DNA of 40,982 nucleotides from Deinococcus seoulensis (GTDB lineage: Bacteria; Deinococcota; Deinococci; Deinococcales; Deinococcaceae), in NCBI RefSeq assembly GCF_014648115.1, contig NZ_BMQM01000033.1, positions 1 through 40,982 of the forward strand. Reading direction: 5' to 3'. The translations under genes were made by a program, and so were the position numbers. The notes under the pieces were generated by a model. It saw only the letters and a list, made by a program, of their open reading frames with translations. It did not search any database and had not been told where the DNA came from. Below are positions 26,906 through 35,707 of this stretch, in pieces (within the stretch, counting starts at the first letter, position 1; the number at the start of each line of letters is the position of its first letter).

Positions 26906-28093
26906 TCACAGCAGCCGCTGGCGTGCCCTGACTTTCTGCATGGCTTCCAGCAGGCCGTCTTCTGGGTCATCTTCATTGACGAGTGGAACGAAGAACTGGG
27001 CGCTGATACGGAATGGATCGCGTGCCAGGTAATCGTCGAACGCCACCAGGGCAGGGTGGGTTGCTTGTTCTGGCGTCTGCGCGACGTGTTGCCGCTTTTC
27101 ACTGAGGAACTGCTGGAACGCTTCGCTGAACCGCCGGGCGAAGTTCTCGCGCAGGTAAGCATGCTCGGCCTTGAGTTGCTTCTCGAACCGTCGTCTCGCC
27201 TGCTGCTCGACCTCGCTGAGGAAGCCTTTGACCAGTTCCATGTCTTCCGTGCGGAGTACGAACAGCCCCCGAATGCCAGGAACGGCTTCCAGCAGGGTGT
27301 TCAGGCGGCGGCGTTCGAGGCGGACGAAGTTCTGGAACTGCTGCGCGAGCTGAGAGACGTCTGGGTCGATGTACTCGACGCTGGGGTACTTCACGCGGTT
27401 CATCTGTGCCTGGGCGCTGGCGTGTCCGAGTGACTCGGGGGTCATGGTGTACTGCCCGGTCAGGAGCCGGAAGGACAGTCGCACAGCCAGCACCCCCAGG
27501 GTGGAGTTGTTGATCAGGAGCTCGTTCAGACGTTCGCGTTCCTTCACGAGCGCGTCGATTTCCTGCTGGATGACGTTGATGTCGAATGGTCGGCTGTCCT
27601 GCCACAGGGATTCCAGCTTGGTCATGGCCTGCGGGGTCATGGGGTGGGGGCCACTCATGGCTTCCACCTGACCATGCCGGGCCGTTCCATGCTCGCCCCG
27701 TTGACTGAGGTTGGCACTGCCGAGCCAGAGAACCCCCTGCCCCTCGTGTTCGCGGGCATACACCTTGGCGTGAAGTGTGGGCATGCGCTGGACTTCCACC
27801 CCCCACTCGGTGAGGTGCTGTACGGCTCTCATGTCACTCCTGCCAGTCAGGAAGTCCTCAGCATCTCCCCGAATGAGCAGGCGGTCGCCTTTGTTCACTA
27901 ACCCGCGCAGGTCGGTGTCCTGGGTCGTCAGCCAAGGTGTGATCAGCCAGCGGCGGCCTGGACCATCCAGGTCAGGGAGAACGGCTCGCCAGCCCTGTGC
28001 GAGGTGAATCAGGTCAGGCGTGAGACTGGGTTCCTCTGGTTGCGCTCCGGCAGGGACCAGAACGGTGTCGAAGAGGCTGTGTTGGTTGTTCAC
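26906..28093 (-). CDS. Phospholipase D-family nuclease-like protein
   Basis: A 395-aa protein with one HKD-type motif: LHAKVYAREH (H108, K110) followed by GSANLSQRG (S126, N128). PLD-family proteins of this kind cleave DNA or RNA as dimers; DISARM systems carry one (DrmC), though that homology is not shown here. The rest is largely helical and charged (VKERERLNELL, LSEVEQQARRRFEKQLKAEH). The GTG at 28093 overlaps the helicase stop by 4 nt (GTGA), so the two are translated together; longer upstream frames are shadows inside the helicase gene. A cytoplasmic partner of the SNF2 helicase is the likely role. Confidence 0.85.
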   Translation of the reverse strand: MNNQHSLFDTVLVPAGAQPEEPSLTPDLIHLAQGWRAVLPDLDGPGRRWLITPWLTTQDTDLRGLVNKGDRLLIRGDAEDFLTGRSDMRAVQHLTEWGVEVQRMPTLHAKVYAREHEGQGVLWLGSANLSQRGEHGTARHGQVEAMSGPHPMTPQAMTKLESLWQDSRPFDINVIQQEIDALVKERERLNELLINNSTLGVLAVRLSFRLLTGQYTMTPESLGHASAQAQMNRVKYPSVEYIDPDVSQLAQQFQNFVRLERRRLNTLLEAVPGIRGLFVLRTEDMELVKGFLSEVEQQARRRFEKQLKAEHAYLRENFARRFSEAFQQFLSEKRQHVAQTPEQATHPALVAFDDYLARDPFRISAQFFVPLVNEDDPEDGLLEAMQKVRARQRLL

Positions 28094-31000
28094 GCGTGCT
28101 CCTGGGTGGCCTCGCCTGCACGTTGCCATTCGTCCGTGGGAATCACGTAGTGCAGCACCGTGACTTCCTGGCCAGGGGTGAGTCTGGCCGCCGGATCCTG
28201 AACGATGGTCAGGGTTGGCTTGGCACTCAGCGCGTGAGTCACCACGTACAGGTAGTACGAGTCGCCCAGGCGCCCGGCAGTGATCCACTCGTTAGGTGTC
28301 AGCACGACTGGTCCGACACCTGCCCGTCCTTTCACTTCGATATGGCGCAGGGCGGTCGGTCGCCCGTCGGGAAGCAGGGTGGGGTGAGCGCTGCGGATGT
28401 CGTATCCGACGTTGTCGGCACTGACGTCCACGGGTACCCGACCCTGCGCACGTTCGTAGGTTTCGGTCACGCGCATGCCTGCCAGTTCCACGGCTTTCCG
28501 AACAGCCGGATCGTCCTCTTTGGGCAGGTTCTGTTCGGCTGGGCGCAGGGGCTGGAGGTGCGCCACGGCCAGCAACTGGGCCGGTTCGGGAATGAGCTGG
28601 GATTCCTGTTCGAGTTCGTTCGTGAAGCCCTGCTGCCTTTCCTGGAGATGGCGGAGTCGGCGTTCCTCCTGCGTGACGGCGAGCTTCATGTCTTCGCCCT
28701 GGGCCGCTTTGAGTTTGTGTTGGGTCAGCTTTCGGGTGGATTCGCGGATGAGATGCTCAAGACTGCGGGTGCCGTACCGCCGCCGGATATCGACCTCTCG
28801 CAGGCGGTCCTGCCGGACCTCGTTCTCGTAGGGTTCCAGCTGGGTGTCGAGCAGCCAGTGCTCCAGTCCATCGGCAGAGTCTTCCGGGAACTTCAGGCCG
28901 TCCGGCGTGGTGGCTGGGAGGGCGTCCACCAGAACGCGTGGAGACACCAGTGAAGGCTCCTGCCCGGCGGTCTGCTGCACGGCAAAGAGGCGGCGTGACG
29001 CGGTAGTGCCCCGTCCGTCGACCACAGCAAGTTCGTAGAACCCGAGCTGGGCGGATTCAGTCAGGCCGTCCAGTTCAAAGGTTGCGCCCTGCTGCATGAC
29101 CGGCTGAGCAAGCGCCAGCGTCTCTTGAAGGACCAGGTCGAAGAGTGGATGACCGGGTGCGAGAAAATCAGCGTCCAAGTTGGCGCGTTTGTCGAACGTG
29201 GTCTTCGGGTACTCACTACGGACGTTGTGGGCGCGGCTGCGCAGGTCGTACGGCACCCGCATGCTGTACAGCCCGTCCTGACGGAGGGTGGCCTTGCCGC
29301 TGAGTTTTTCCAGAGCCTGCACGAAGAACCGGGCGGTGTACTCCGGCTGGATGCGGGTCAGTTCGCTCTGCTCGCGGTCGGCCCGCAGGCGTGAGAGATC
29401 GACGTCCCGCTTGGCGAGCGCTTCGAGGGTGACTTCCCGCAGGTATTCCACACGGTCGGGTGACAGCCGTGCCTCCACCATGGCCTGAATCTCGGCCAGG
29501 CTCCGGCGGCCCAGCAGGTGTTCGAGCATTAGTTGCTCCAGATCCACGTCCCCAAGCAGTTCTCCCACCACGTCGTACACCCGGTCGCTGCCGAGTTGCG
29601 CCCGCATCGCCTCCAGTTTCTGGAGGACCAGGGTCAGCACGTCCCCTTCCCGCGTGCCTTCGGCAATCAGGTTATGGATGTTCACTTCGAGCTTCTGCCC
29701 GTAGCGGTGAATGCGGCCCATCCGTTGTTCCAGTCGGGTGGGATTCCAGGGGAGGTCGTAGTTGACCATCACCGAGCAGAACTGAAGGTTGATACCTTCC
29801 CCGGCGGCTTCTGTGGCGACCATCACCTGCGCGGAGTCGCGGAATTCTCGTTCGCGCCCGACCCGTTCTTGCAGGTTCATGCTGCCGTCAATGTGGGTCA
29901 CGGCGTAGCCCTGCTTTTCCAGGACACCGACCAGGAAGGTCAGGGTGTCCTTGTGTTCTGTGAAGACCAGCAGCTTCTCGCCCTTGAGCTGGGTCAGCAC
30001 CTTGAGCAGCTGTTGCAGCTTGCGGTCCTGCTCCATTCGGGCCAGGGCCCTGGCCTCCCGACTCAGGGATTCCAGTTCTCTGATTTCGGCTTCCAGGTCG
30101 GGGAGGTTGCGGGCGAGGGTCAGGCGCTCGGCAATGCGGTCCTCGATCTCCCAGCGCTCCTCTTCGGGAAGGTCTTCAAGTTCCTCTTCGGTGTACCCGA
30201 AGTAAGGATCTTCTTTCAGGCTCTGCACGTCGTCCCGCAGAGCCTGGAGCCGCTTGAGACGGTTTTCGAGGGAGCGGCTGATGGCGTAGGAGCTGCTGGC
30301 CAGCCGCCGCTGCAGCACGGTCATGGCCAGGCCGATGTTGCGCCGTTTGTCGTCCCAGGCTTTCCGGAAGTGCTTGGTGACGTAGTCGGTCACGTGGTCG
30401 TACAGGGTCCGCTCACTGACTGAAAGGCGGAACTGCGGCGTATGAACGTGCCTGGGTGGGAAGATCGGCTTCCCGTCGAAATCCGTCATGTCCTCTTTCA
30501 GGCGGCGCAGCATGATCGGGTTCTCGCCCTTGTTGGCCGCTTCGCGGAGCAGACCTGCGGTGGCAAACAGGTCGGGTTCCAGCAGGTCGAGCAGCAGCCG
30601 GAACTTCTCATCGTCCCCCTGGTGAGGTGTAGCAGTCAGGAGGAGCATGTGGGCGCTGGTCCCGGCCAGCACCTCACCCAGTTTGTACCGCTGGGAGCGG
30701 CGAATCTCCGAGCCGTACTTGGTGGCGGACAGGCGATGAGATTCGTCCACGATGACCAGATCCCAGTGCACCCGCCGCAGGTTTTCGAGGTGTTCGTCCC
30801 TCTTGGCGAAGTCGATACTGGTGACGACCAGGTTCTCCTGCTCCCAGGGATTCTCTCCGTAGGACAGGGCCGCGACATCCCGGTTGATGACGTGGAAGGT
30901 CTCCCCGAACTTGTCCTGCATCTCGCGCCGCCACTGGTCGGTCAGGTTGGCCGGAGTGACGATCAGAACGCGGTCGATCAATTTACGGTACCGCAGCTCC

Positions 31001-31428
31001 TTGAGGAGCAGACCGCTCATGACCGTCTTTCCGGCGCCGGGATCGTCGGCCAGCAGGAACCGGATGCGGGGCCGTTTGAGCAGGACGCCATAGACGGCCT
31101 CCAGCTGGTGCGGCAGCGGATCGATGCGGCTGGCCGATACAGCGAAGAACGGATCGAAGGTGTAGCCAAGCTGGATGCGGCGGGCTTCAACACCCAGCGC
31201 GAACAACTCGGGGTCACCCTGGAAGTCCGTTCGGGTTTCGGCGATCAGTTCCATGAGGCCCGTCATATCCGGTTGACCCAGCATGCGTTGATGGATCCGG
31301 TGGGTCGTCAGGCCTTCGGCCGTGACCTTGTAGCGTTGTCCTGCTGCTTCTACTCGAATAACCCGGACTGGCTCAGGAAAGATAGGAGAACGGAGGGGCC
31401 GGTCCAGCAATCGGTCGAATGGGGGCAT
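28090..31428 (-). CDS. SNF2-family helicase with C-terminal DUF3883
   Basis: DNA-translocating ATPase of 1112 aa, first gene of the array. The ATG at 31428 is preceded by GAGGTG; an in-frame GTG at 31440 has no site. Motif I is ADDPGAGKT (127-135), motif II VDESH (227-231), then LLTATPHQG. The C-terminal lobe has FTEHKDTL, GINLQFCSVMVNYDLPW and RMGRIHRYGQ. The last 120 residues match DUF3883 (GYDIRSAHP, IEVKGRAG, TPNEW), a fold related to PD-(D/E)XK nucleases. The ADDPGAGKT form and this architecture are known from DISARM-type helicases (DrmD). It is divergent from the structured region at 31507-31846. Confidence 0.9.
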   Translation of the reverse strand: MPPFDRLLDRPLRSPIFPEPVRVIRVEAAGQRYKVTAEGLTTHRIHQRMLGQPDMTGLMELIAETRTDFQGDPELFALGVEARRIQLGYTFDPFFAVSASRIDPLPHQLEAVYGVLLKRPRIRFLLADDPGAGKTVMSGLLLKELRYRKLIDRVLIVTPANLTDQWRREMQDKFGETFHVINRDVAALSYGENPWEQENLVVTSIDFAKRDEHLENLRRVHWDLVIVDESHRLSATKYGSEIRRSQRYKLGEVLAGTSAHMLLLTATPHQGDDEKFRLLLDLLEPDLFATAGLLREAANKGENPIMLRRLKEDMTDFDGKPIFPPRHVHTPQFRLSVSERTLYDHVTDYVTKHFRKAWDDKRRNIGLAMTVLQRRLASSSYAISRSLENRLKRLQALRDDVQSLKEDPYFGYTEEELEDLPEEERWEIEDRIAERLTLARNLPDLEAEIRELESLSREARALARMEQDRKLQQLLKVLTQLKGEKLLVFTEHKDTLTFLVGVLEKQGYAVTHIDGSMNLQERVGREREFRDSAQVMVATEAAGEGINLQFCSVMVNYDLPWNPTRLEQRMGRIHRYGQKLEVNIHNLIAEGTREGDVLTLVLQKLEAMRAQLGSDRVYDVVGELLGDVDLEQLMLEHLLGRRSLAEIQAMVEARLSPDRVEYLREVTLEALAKRDVDLSRLRADREQSELTRIQPEYTARFFVQALEKLSGKATLRQDGLYSMRVPYDLRSRAHNVRSEYPKTTFDKRANLDADFLAPGHPLFDLVLQETLALAQPVMQQGATFELDGLTESAQLGFYELAVVDGRGTTASRRLFAVQQTAGQEPSLVSPRVLVDALPATTPDGLKFPEDSADGLEHWLLDTQLEPYENEVRQDRLREVDIRRRYGTRSLEHLIRESTRKLTQHKLKAAQGEDMKLAVTQEERRLRHLQERQQGFTNELEQESQLIPEPAQLLAVAHLQPLRPAEQNLPKEDDPAVRKAVELAGMRVTETYERAQGRVPVDVSADNVGYDIRSAHPTLLPDGRPTALRHIEVKGRAGVGPVVLTPNEWITAGRLGDSYYLYVVTHALSAKPTLTIVQDPAARLTPGQEVTVLHYVIPTDEWQRAGEATQEHA

Positions 31429-31506
31429 GGAACACCTCACCTCAGAGAATCACAGTTTTCCTTCTCGGGCGAGCAACTTTCTCCATGGACAGGCCGTTGC
31501 GGAGGA

Positions 31507-31536
31507 TTGACAGAACCCCCGGCAGCGAACGATACT
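31507..31536 (+). promoter_or_regulatory. Plus-strand sigma-70 promoter
   Basis: TTGACA (31507-31512), 18-bp spacer, GATACT (31531-31536). It points away from the helicase gene, toward the structured region and the three small genes. Confidence 0.6.
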
Positions 31537-31542
31537 AATGGC

Positions 31543-31846
31543 TCGAACTTGTGACCGTGACCGCACGGTGACAAGAGATGTGGAGGCGTTCCGGCTGTGC
31601 CCGTCCTACTAAGGAACGTCCGTAAACCCCGAAAGTTAGCCGGTAAGGCCACCGAGGCAGGACAACGGAAGAGTAAGCACTGGGGCGTAGGGCGCAAGGT
31701 GCTGAGAAACGTTGAAAACCCAGTAAGCGCGTCGGAAGGCCTCATGGCCTCCGCGATGCTGGAGCGTGGACTCTCAGAGTTCACCACCTGACTTCGGACC
31801 ATACCCAAGTCACCAGTGCATCCCAGATGCACCGTGGTGAGTTTTC
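31543..31846 (+). ncRNA. Candidate structured RNA or leader, perhaps a TnpB 3'-end remnant
   Basis: About 300 nt between a good promoter and an intrinsic terminator. Internal stems include GGCC-TCAT-GGCC with flanking GGA/TCC pairs (31731-31755). A GTG-started 64-codon frame (31597-31791, GGAGG 10 nt upstream) is open but looks degenerate. A short stretch in another frame (CDRDRTVTRDVEA from 31550) vaguely recalls the TnpB zinc-finger/DRDxNAA region. The GAGTTCACC end recalls omega RNA tails. So it may be a decayed IS200/IS605 tnpB end with its RNA, a regulatory leader of the next genes, or an independent RNA. None is proven. Confidence 0.4.
31810..31846 (+). terminator. Intrinsic terminator of the structured region
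   Basis: TCACCA-GTGCATC (31810-31822), loop CCA, GATGCAC (31826-31832), bulge CG, TGGTGA (31835-31840), then GTTTTC. A 13-bp stem with a short T-run, 74 bp before the first small gene. Confidence 0.75.
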
Positions 31847-31919
31847 ACGCTCCTGAGCATCCCGGCGCACATCTATTCGCCGAGAGCCGCACTGGCTCGC
31901 CCAGACTCAAGGAGCGCCC

Positions 31920-32228
31920 ATGTTACTTACCCAGCAGCAACTGAACGACCTCGCCACCCAACTCGACATTCTGGACGAATACCAGTACGAAGAGGAGCAG
32001 CAGTTGCGCCTGACCCTCTCTATGTCACGGGATTCCGCTGACATCCAGCAGCAATCGGCCTCGGCCCTGCGCGGAATCCAGGACGATCGCGCCCACACCC
32101 ACCGACTCAGGCACCTTCTCCTCACCGGTCAGGAGTGGCCGGTGTCCATGGATGAGCGTGCCTATGACGCGGCAGACGACGAAGCGTCGATCTCCCCAGA
32201 GAGTCACTCAGAAACGCCGCTGTTCTGA
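31920..32228 (+). CDS. Small hypothetical protein (small-gene operon 1)
   Basis: A 102-aa acidic helical protein, not recognised. The ATG at 31920 is preceded by AAGGAG by 5 nt. The N-terminal half is Gln/Glu-rich and probably coiled coil (LNDLATQLDILDEYQYEEEQQLR); the C-terminus is acidic and disordered (YDAADDEASISPESH). It is the first of three plus-strand small genes that end against the NERD gene. Their joint conservation with that gene would suggest a shared system. Confidence 0.65.
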   Translation: MLLTQQQLNDLATQLDILDEYQYEEEQQLRLTLSMSRDSADIQQQSASALRGIQDDRAHTHRLRHLLLTGQEWPVSMDERAYDAADDEASISPESHSETPLF

Positions 32229-32264
32229 ACTCGCCCACACACCCTCACATTCCAGGAGACTTTC

Positions 32265-32519
32265 ATGCAGAACACCGCCGCCCACCTGACCATTCTCAAG
32301 CACGCCGTGAGCGTCGTCGATGAGCTTGAGCACTACGTGCTCGCCAACATCAACACCACAGACGCCTTCCTGGATACCCTGGTGACTGAAGGGTTCAGTC
32401 TCCAGCGCATGATCGACTTTCAACAGGAGCGGGTCCGTCAGGCGCAACAGGTGCTGACGGTACTCAGCTCTCTTCCCAGCGTGACGTCCCGTGAGGCGGT
32501 GAACCATGTCCACGAATAA
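32265..32519 (+). CDS. Small hypothetical protein (small-gene operon 2)
   Basis: An 84-aa helical protein, not recognised, starting at ATG 32265 with AGGAG 6 nt upstream. Helices are evident in LTILKHAVSVVDELEHYVLANI and FQQERVRQAQQVLTVLSSL. It lacks cysteines and membrane segments. Its end overlaps the next start by 14 nt, so translation of the two is coupled. Confidence 0.7.
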   Translation: MQNTAAHLTILKHAVSVVDELEHYVLANINTTDAFLDTLVTEGFSLQRMIDFQQERVRQAQQVLTVLSSLPSVTSREAVNHVHE

Positions 32520-32832
32520 GGAACTTCAGGCTCTTCGGGAGAGACTCCTCTCGCACGTTCCGATCCTTCAGCAGGTGCAGGCTGATCTCAGCGTCTACCT
32601 TGAGTGCCTTCAAGACCGACATGACCAACTGGGCATCCGCGTCAGTCGACTGGAACGGCAGGTGGACGCAATCACCAACCCGGAAACTCCGAAGAACCGC
32701 AGGCTGCTCAGCAACTGGGAAACCCTGAGTGACGCCCATAGCGAGTCGGAGGGTGTCCTAGACGACCTGGAGAATCTGGTGCTGGAGCCTCTTCGGGAAG
32801 TACAGGAAACGCTGCACCGACGCGTGAGCTGA
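32506..32832 (+). CDS. Small coiled-coil protein (small-gene operon 3)
   Basis: A 108-aa protein, almost all helical, not recognised. The ATG at 32506 lies inside the previous gene, with GAGGCGG upstream. Heptad-like spacing occurs in LRERLLSHVPILQQVQADLSVYL and in LDDLENLVLEPLREVQETL. It ends 2 bp from the end of the convergent NERD gene. With the two preceding genes it forms a compact operon, possibly of structural or adaptor subunits; that is inference. Confidence 0.72.
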   Translation: MSTNKELQALRERLLSHVPILQQVQADLSVYLECLQDRHDQLGIRVSRLERQVDAITNPETPKNRRLLSNWETLSDAHSESEGVLDDLENLVLEPLREVQETLHRRVS

Positions 32833-32834
32833 CT

Positions 32835-34952
32835 TCACCCTCCCGTCTTCTCTTTGCTCTGACGGTCCCCTGAGTTGCCCGTAAACAGTGCCCGCTCCAG
32901 GCGTTCCCCGATGGGGCGGGCGCGTTCACTGGCTATCTCAAACATGGCCTTCAGGTCATCGGGACGAGTCTTGTACCCACGGGCTTTGAATTCAGCTCCA
33001 ACGGCACGCCCCAGCTCTTTGACCTCAGTCGCGAAGGCCTGATCCTTCAGGAGGCCCTGAATGCCCTTCAACGCTGCTTTCTGCTCGGACCGGTCGGGCA
33101 TGCGGTTGCGTTCATAGAACATGGCGGTCACGTACCCGAGCAGTACCGTGAATCCAAACACCGTGAACGGTCCCAGGCCGAAGGTGAACCCCGGCACGAA
33201 CTTGTACATGGCTACCGTCAAATGCTGGGCAGCGAACCCGAAGCCCAACGTGCCGATCAGTTTCACGGCCGCGTCCTGGCCAACGCTTTGACCGTAAGTC
33301 TGTCCTATCCGCACCACCAGCCAGATCTGCATAGGAGCAATCAAGACGTTGTCCGCGAAGGGGAGTGGTTGTGTGGAGACGAAGCCTCCAACTGTTCCCA
33401 CAAGAGCGCTGAACTTCAGGGCCTCAATCCTGAGCTTCCGGCGCTCCTCTTCTGTCGCATGAAGCAGACGCTCGTGCTCCAGCCGCTCAGCTTGCACTTG
33501 CTTGCTCCGTTTGGCCTCCTCCGCAGCGCGCTTCGCTTCCGATTCAGAGACTGCTGCGTGTCCCTGCGCCGTCCGAGCGAAACGCGCCGCTGACTCCGCC
33601 GTCGAATAGGCGTTGGTGGCTGCCTGCCAGGCCTCGCCGGTCTGGACTTCGAGATCATCCACGCGGTCAGTGAGACCGGCGACCTGATGTGTCGCCTGCC
33701 GGGCCTGAACGGTCGCCTGGGTGGCGATTTCTTCCACCGCCGAGAACTGCTGTTCGAGATGCTGAACGCGGAGGCTCAGCGCGGCGAGTTCGCTCTGCAA
33801 GGGAGCGAGCGCCTCGTGACGCACCGTATCCAGTGACGCAGACTGGACGGTATGGAGCTGACGGCGTTCACGCTCCAGTTGCTCAATGCGCTCGATCAGG
33901 CCAGTCACGTGGGACTGCATGACCTCATTGGTGTCGATCACAGGGCTGTCCACCAGCCCCTGTACCATCTGCCGAGTGGCAGCGAGTTCCTGCTCCAGTT
34001 CAGTCACGCGGCGTTCCGTACCCTCTGCCAGGCGGAACATGGCATTCACGTCCTCCGTAACGCGGTCGAGGCCAACCTGAAGCATGTCCCGGATCCGGTC
34101 CGCACTGATGTGGGGTGTCAGCAGAAACACGTGCATGACGAGCAGTTCAGCCCTGGACTGAAAGGCAGCCCCCGGCAGCACCCGCAGATCGGGGAAGTCC
34201 GGCACGTGGACCTCCACCGGCTCCAGGGGAAGGCCGAGCAGTTCGAAAGCTCCTTCGGTGTTGGTCACTGTTTCAAAGACCGTGCCTGAGCGCAGTGCAG
34301 TCACCTGAATTCGGGCATGTGCCAGTGGCGACTGGCTGTCGAGCAACTGGGCGAACCCCTGCACGGACAGCCGTCCGAGGGGTTTGGCACCCAGAGCTTC
34401 TCGCAGTTGTTGCACCTCTGTGGCGGGCAGCGAGGCTGACACCTTGGATTCCCGGTCCGTCAGGATGCTTTCCAGAAATTCGACACCATGAATCACCTTT
34501 GCGTAACCGACATCGTGCCACTTCTTCGGGTTCATGCGGCGGGGCGGCGTACCGAACCAGTTGTTGGGGTTGTACTTCTCAAGTACGACCCACGGGAACA
34601 CTGCTCGCGCCAGTCGAGGAAACTGCTCCATCAGGATCGATTTGAACGCGTCGGTGCTGTTCACCACCTGCTCTGCAGGCGACTCGTTGCCGATTCCGCC
34701 ACGCATCGGTCGACTACCCTGCAACCACGTCCCATCAGTGGCGATCTTCACTGGAGCCTCTGACCGCTTGAACTCAAGGACGTGCACGGCCCGTTCCGTC
34801 AGCACAATCGCGTCCAATTCACGTGCGGTCAACCGAGCCACAGGCCGGACGTTCACGATGACGTTCCAACTGGCAGGAAGTCCCTTCAGCCGGTCCAACG
34901 TCTCAGGCATCAGATCCATGACACCGTTGTTGCCGTAATAAACGTTCGCCAT
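32835..34952 (-). CDS. NERD nuclease-domain, coiled-coil, membrane protein
   Basis: A 705-aa multidomain protein. Residues about 10-130 form a NERD domain with the nuclease core E45-LDAIV and VLEFKRS (E60, K62). Residues about 215-285 look like a carboxypeptidase-regulatory-type beta-sandwich (VTNTEGAFELLGLPLEPVEV). Residues about 290-515 are a long coiled coil. Residues about 530-620 are hydrophobic and resemble DUF697 membrane domains (NVLIAPMQIWLVVRIGQTYG, then two or three helices). A charged C-terminus follows. It would be a membrane-tethered nuclease with a long stalk. The ATG at 34952 has no clear ribosome-binding site. It converges on the three small genes. The combination is unusual to me. 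Confidence 0.82.
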   Translation of the reverse strand: MANVYYGNNGVMDLMPETLDRLKGLPASWNVIVNVRPVARLTARELDAIVLTERAVHVLEFKRSEAPVKIATDGTWLQGSRPMRGGIGNESPAEQVVNSTDAFKSILMEQFPRLARAVFPWVVLEKYNPNNWFGTPPRRMNPKKWHDVGYAKVIHGVEFLESILTDRESKVSASLPATEVQQLREALGAKPLGRLSVQGFAQLLDSQSPLAHARIQVTALRSGTVFETVTNTEGAFELLGLPLEPVEVHVPDFPDLRVLPGAAFQSRAELLVMHVFLLTPHISADRIRDMLQVGLDRVTEDVNAMFRLAEGTERRVTELEQELAATRQMVQGLVDSPVIDTNEVMQSHVTGLIERIEQLERERRQLHTVQSASLDTVRHEALAPLQSELAALSLRVQHLEQQFSAVEEIATQATVQARQATHQVAGLTDRVDDLEVQTGEAWQAATNAYSTAESAARFARTAQGHAAVSESEAKRAAEEAKRSKQVQAERLEHERLLHATEEERRKLRIEALKFSALVGTVGGFVSTQPLPFADNVLIAPMQIWLVVRIGQTYGQSVGQDAAVKLIGTLGFGFAAQHLTVAMYKFVPGFTFGLGPFTVFGFTVLLGYVTAMFYERNRMPDRSEQKAALKGIQGLLKDQAFATEVKELGRAVGAEFKARGYKTRPDDLKAMFEIASERARPIGERLERALFTGNSGDRQSKEKTGG

Positions 34953-35073
34953 GCAGAATCAGTTCTCACTCGATGTGCGTTCAGTCAGGAGTGCTTTGGG
35001 AAGGGAGATATGGGCAGCCATCACGCCGTACTGTATTAAAGAACTCACCTCCGCGTCTCCGCAAAGTCGGCAT

Positions 35074-35343
35074 TCACTGAGGCCTCCAACCTGCAGGCCG
35101 TGAGAGCGTAGCCAGAACCGGGAACTCCTGTTCAAGTTGCTGCTTGCGGCTCTGGTGAGCCTGGAACAGCCGCTCCAGCTGCGGGCGGCCATCCTCCTCT
35201 TCCATCTCGGGATGCGGACTGAGGAGGTCGCTAATCGCATTGATGTTCAGCAGAGTGCTGAGATAAGCCTGTTTGGTCACCGGATCAACATCTATACTTT
35301 CCAGGCGCGAGCGTATGGTAGCGACATCGAAAAATTCTTTCAT
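35074..35343 (-). CDS. Small hypothetical protein near the right end of the island
   Basis: An 89-aa soluble helical protein, not recognised. The ATG at 35343 (MKEFFDVATIRSRLESIDVD) is preceded by AAGGAG at 6 nt; longer frames upstream lack a site. Content is mainly helices with an acidic middle (HPEMEEEDGR) and a Gln/Arg-rich stretch (FQAHQSRKQQLEQEF). It reads toward the NERD gene on the same strand, 121 bp away, so the two may share transcription. Confidence 0.65.
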   Translation of the reverse strand: MKEFFDVATIRSRLESIDVDPVTKQAYLSTLLNINAISDLLSPHPEMEEEDGRPQLERLFQAHQSRKQQLEQEFPVLATLSRPAGWRPQ

Positions 35344-35625
35344 GTGGACTCCTTGTACAGCAATTCGGCCGGCCACCATGCGGCGGCCAGTCGAGAAAGA
35401 AACGAACTGGTATGCTCTCAACGGGCTCACAGTGGGTAGTAAGCCGGGGAGATCTACCAGATTACCTGAGTGCTTCTATTGTATCGACGCGCACCAACGA
35501 AGGCGGAGCGTCTCATAAATCAACAGGGCGTAGAATCGTCTGCCCTCCAGGCAGTTTGACGATTTGAGATTCCCGATTTATACTGTCGTAGACGGGATAT
35601 TTGCAGATGGTGGAGCAACGAATTT

Positions 35626-35672
35626 CTGAAAATCGTTGGGTCGCCGGTTCAAGTCCGGCCCTGGCCACCATC
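35626..35672 (+). repeat. attR: 47-bp direct repeat of tRNA-Phe 3' end
   Basis: Identical to 13812-13858. Upstream the match decays (GGTGGAGCAACGAATTT against the tRNA GGTAGAGCAAACGA), so this is a partial tRNA copy, not a functional gene. Confidence 0.93.
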
Positions 35673-35680
35673 AAGAAAGT

Positions 35681-35707
35681 CCCCCATCCCAGCGGTGGGG
35701 GTTTCGT
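35681..35707 (+). terminator. Intrinsic terminator beyond attR
   Basis: CCCCCA (35681-35686) and TGGGGG (35696-35701) with a 9-nt loop, then TTTCGTT. It was probably the original terminator of the tRNA-Asp/tRNA-Phe operon before the island inserted. Confidence 0.75.

Noticed and set aside
35626..35672. Second tRNA-Phe gene
   Set aside because: Only the 3' half is present; the 5' acceptor strand and D-arm are missing.
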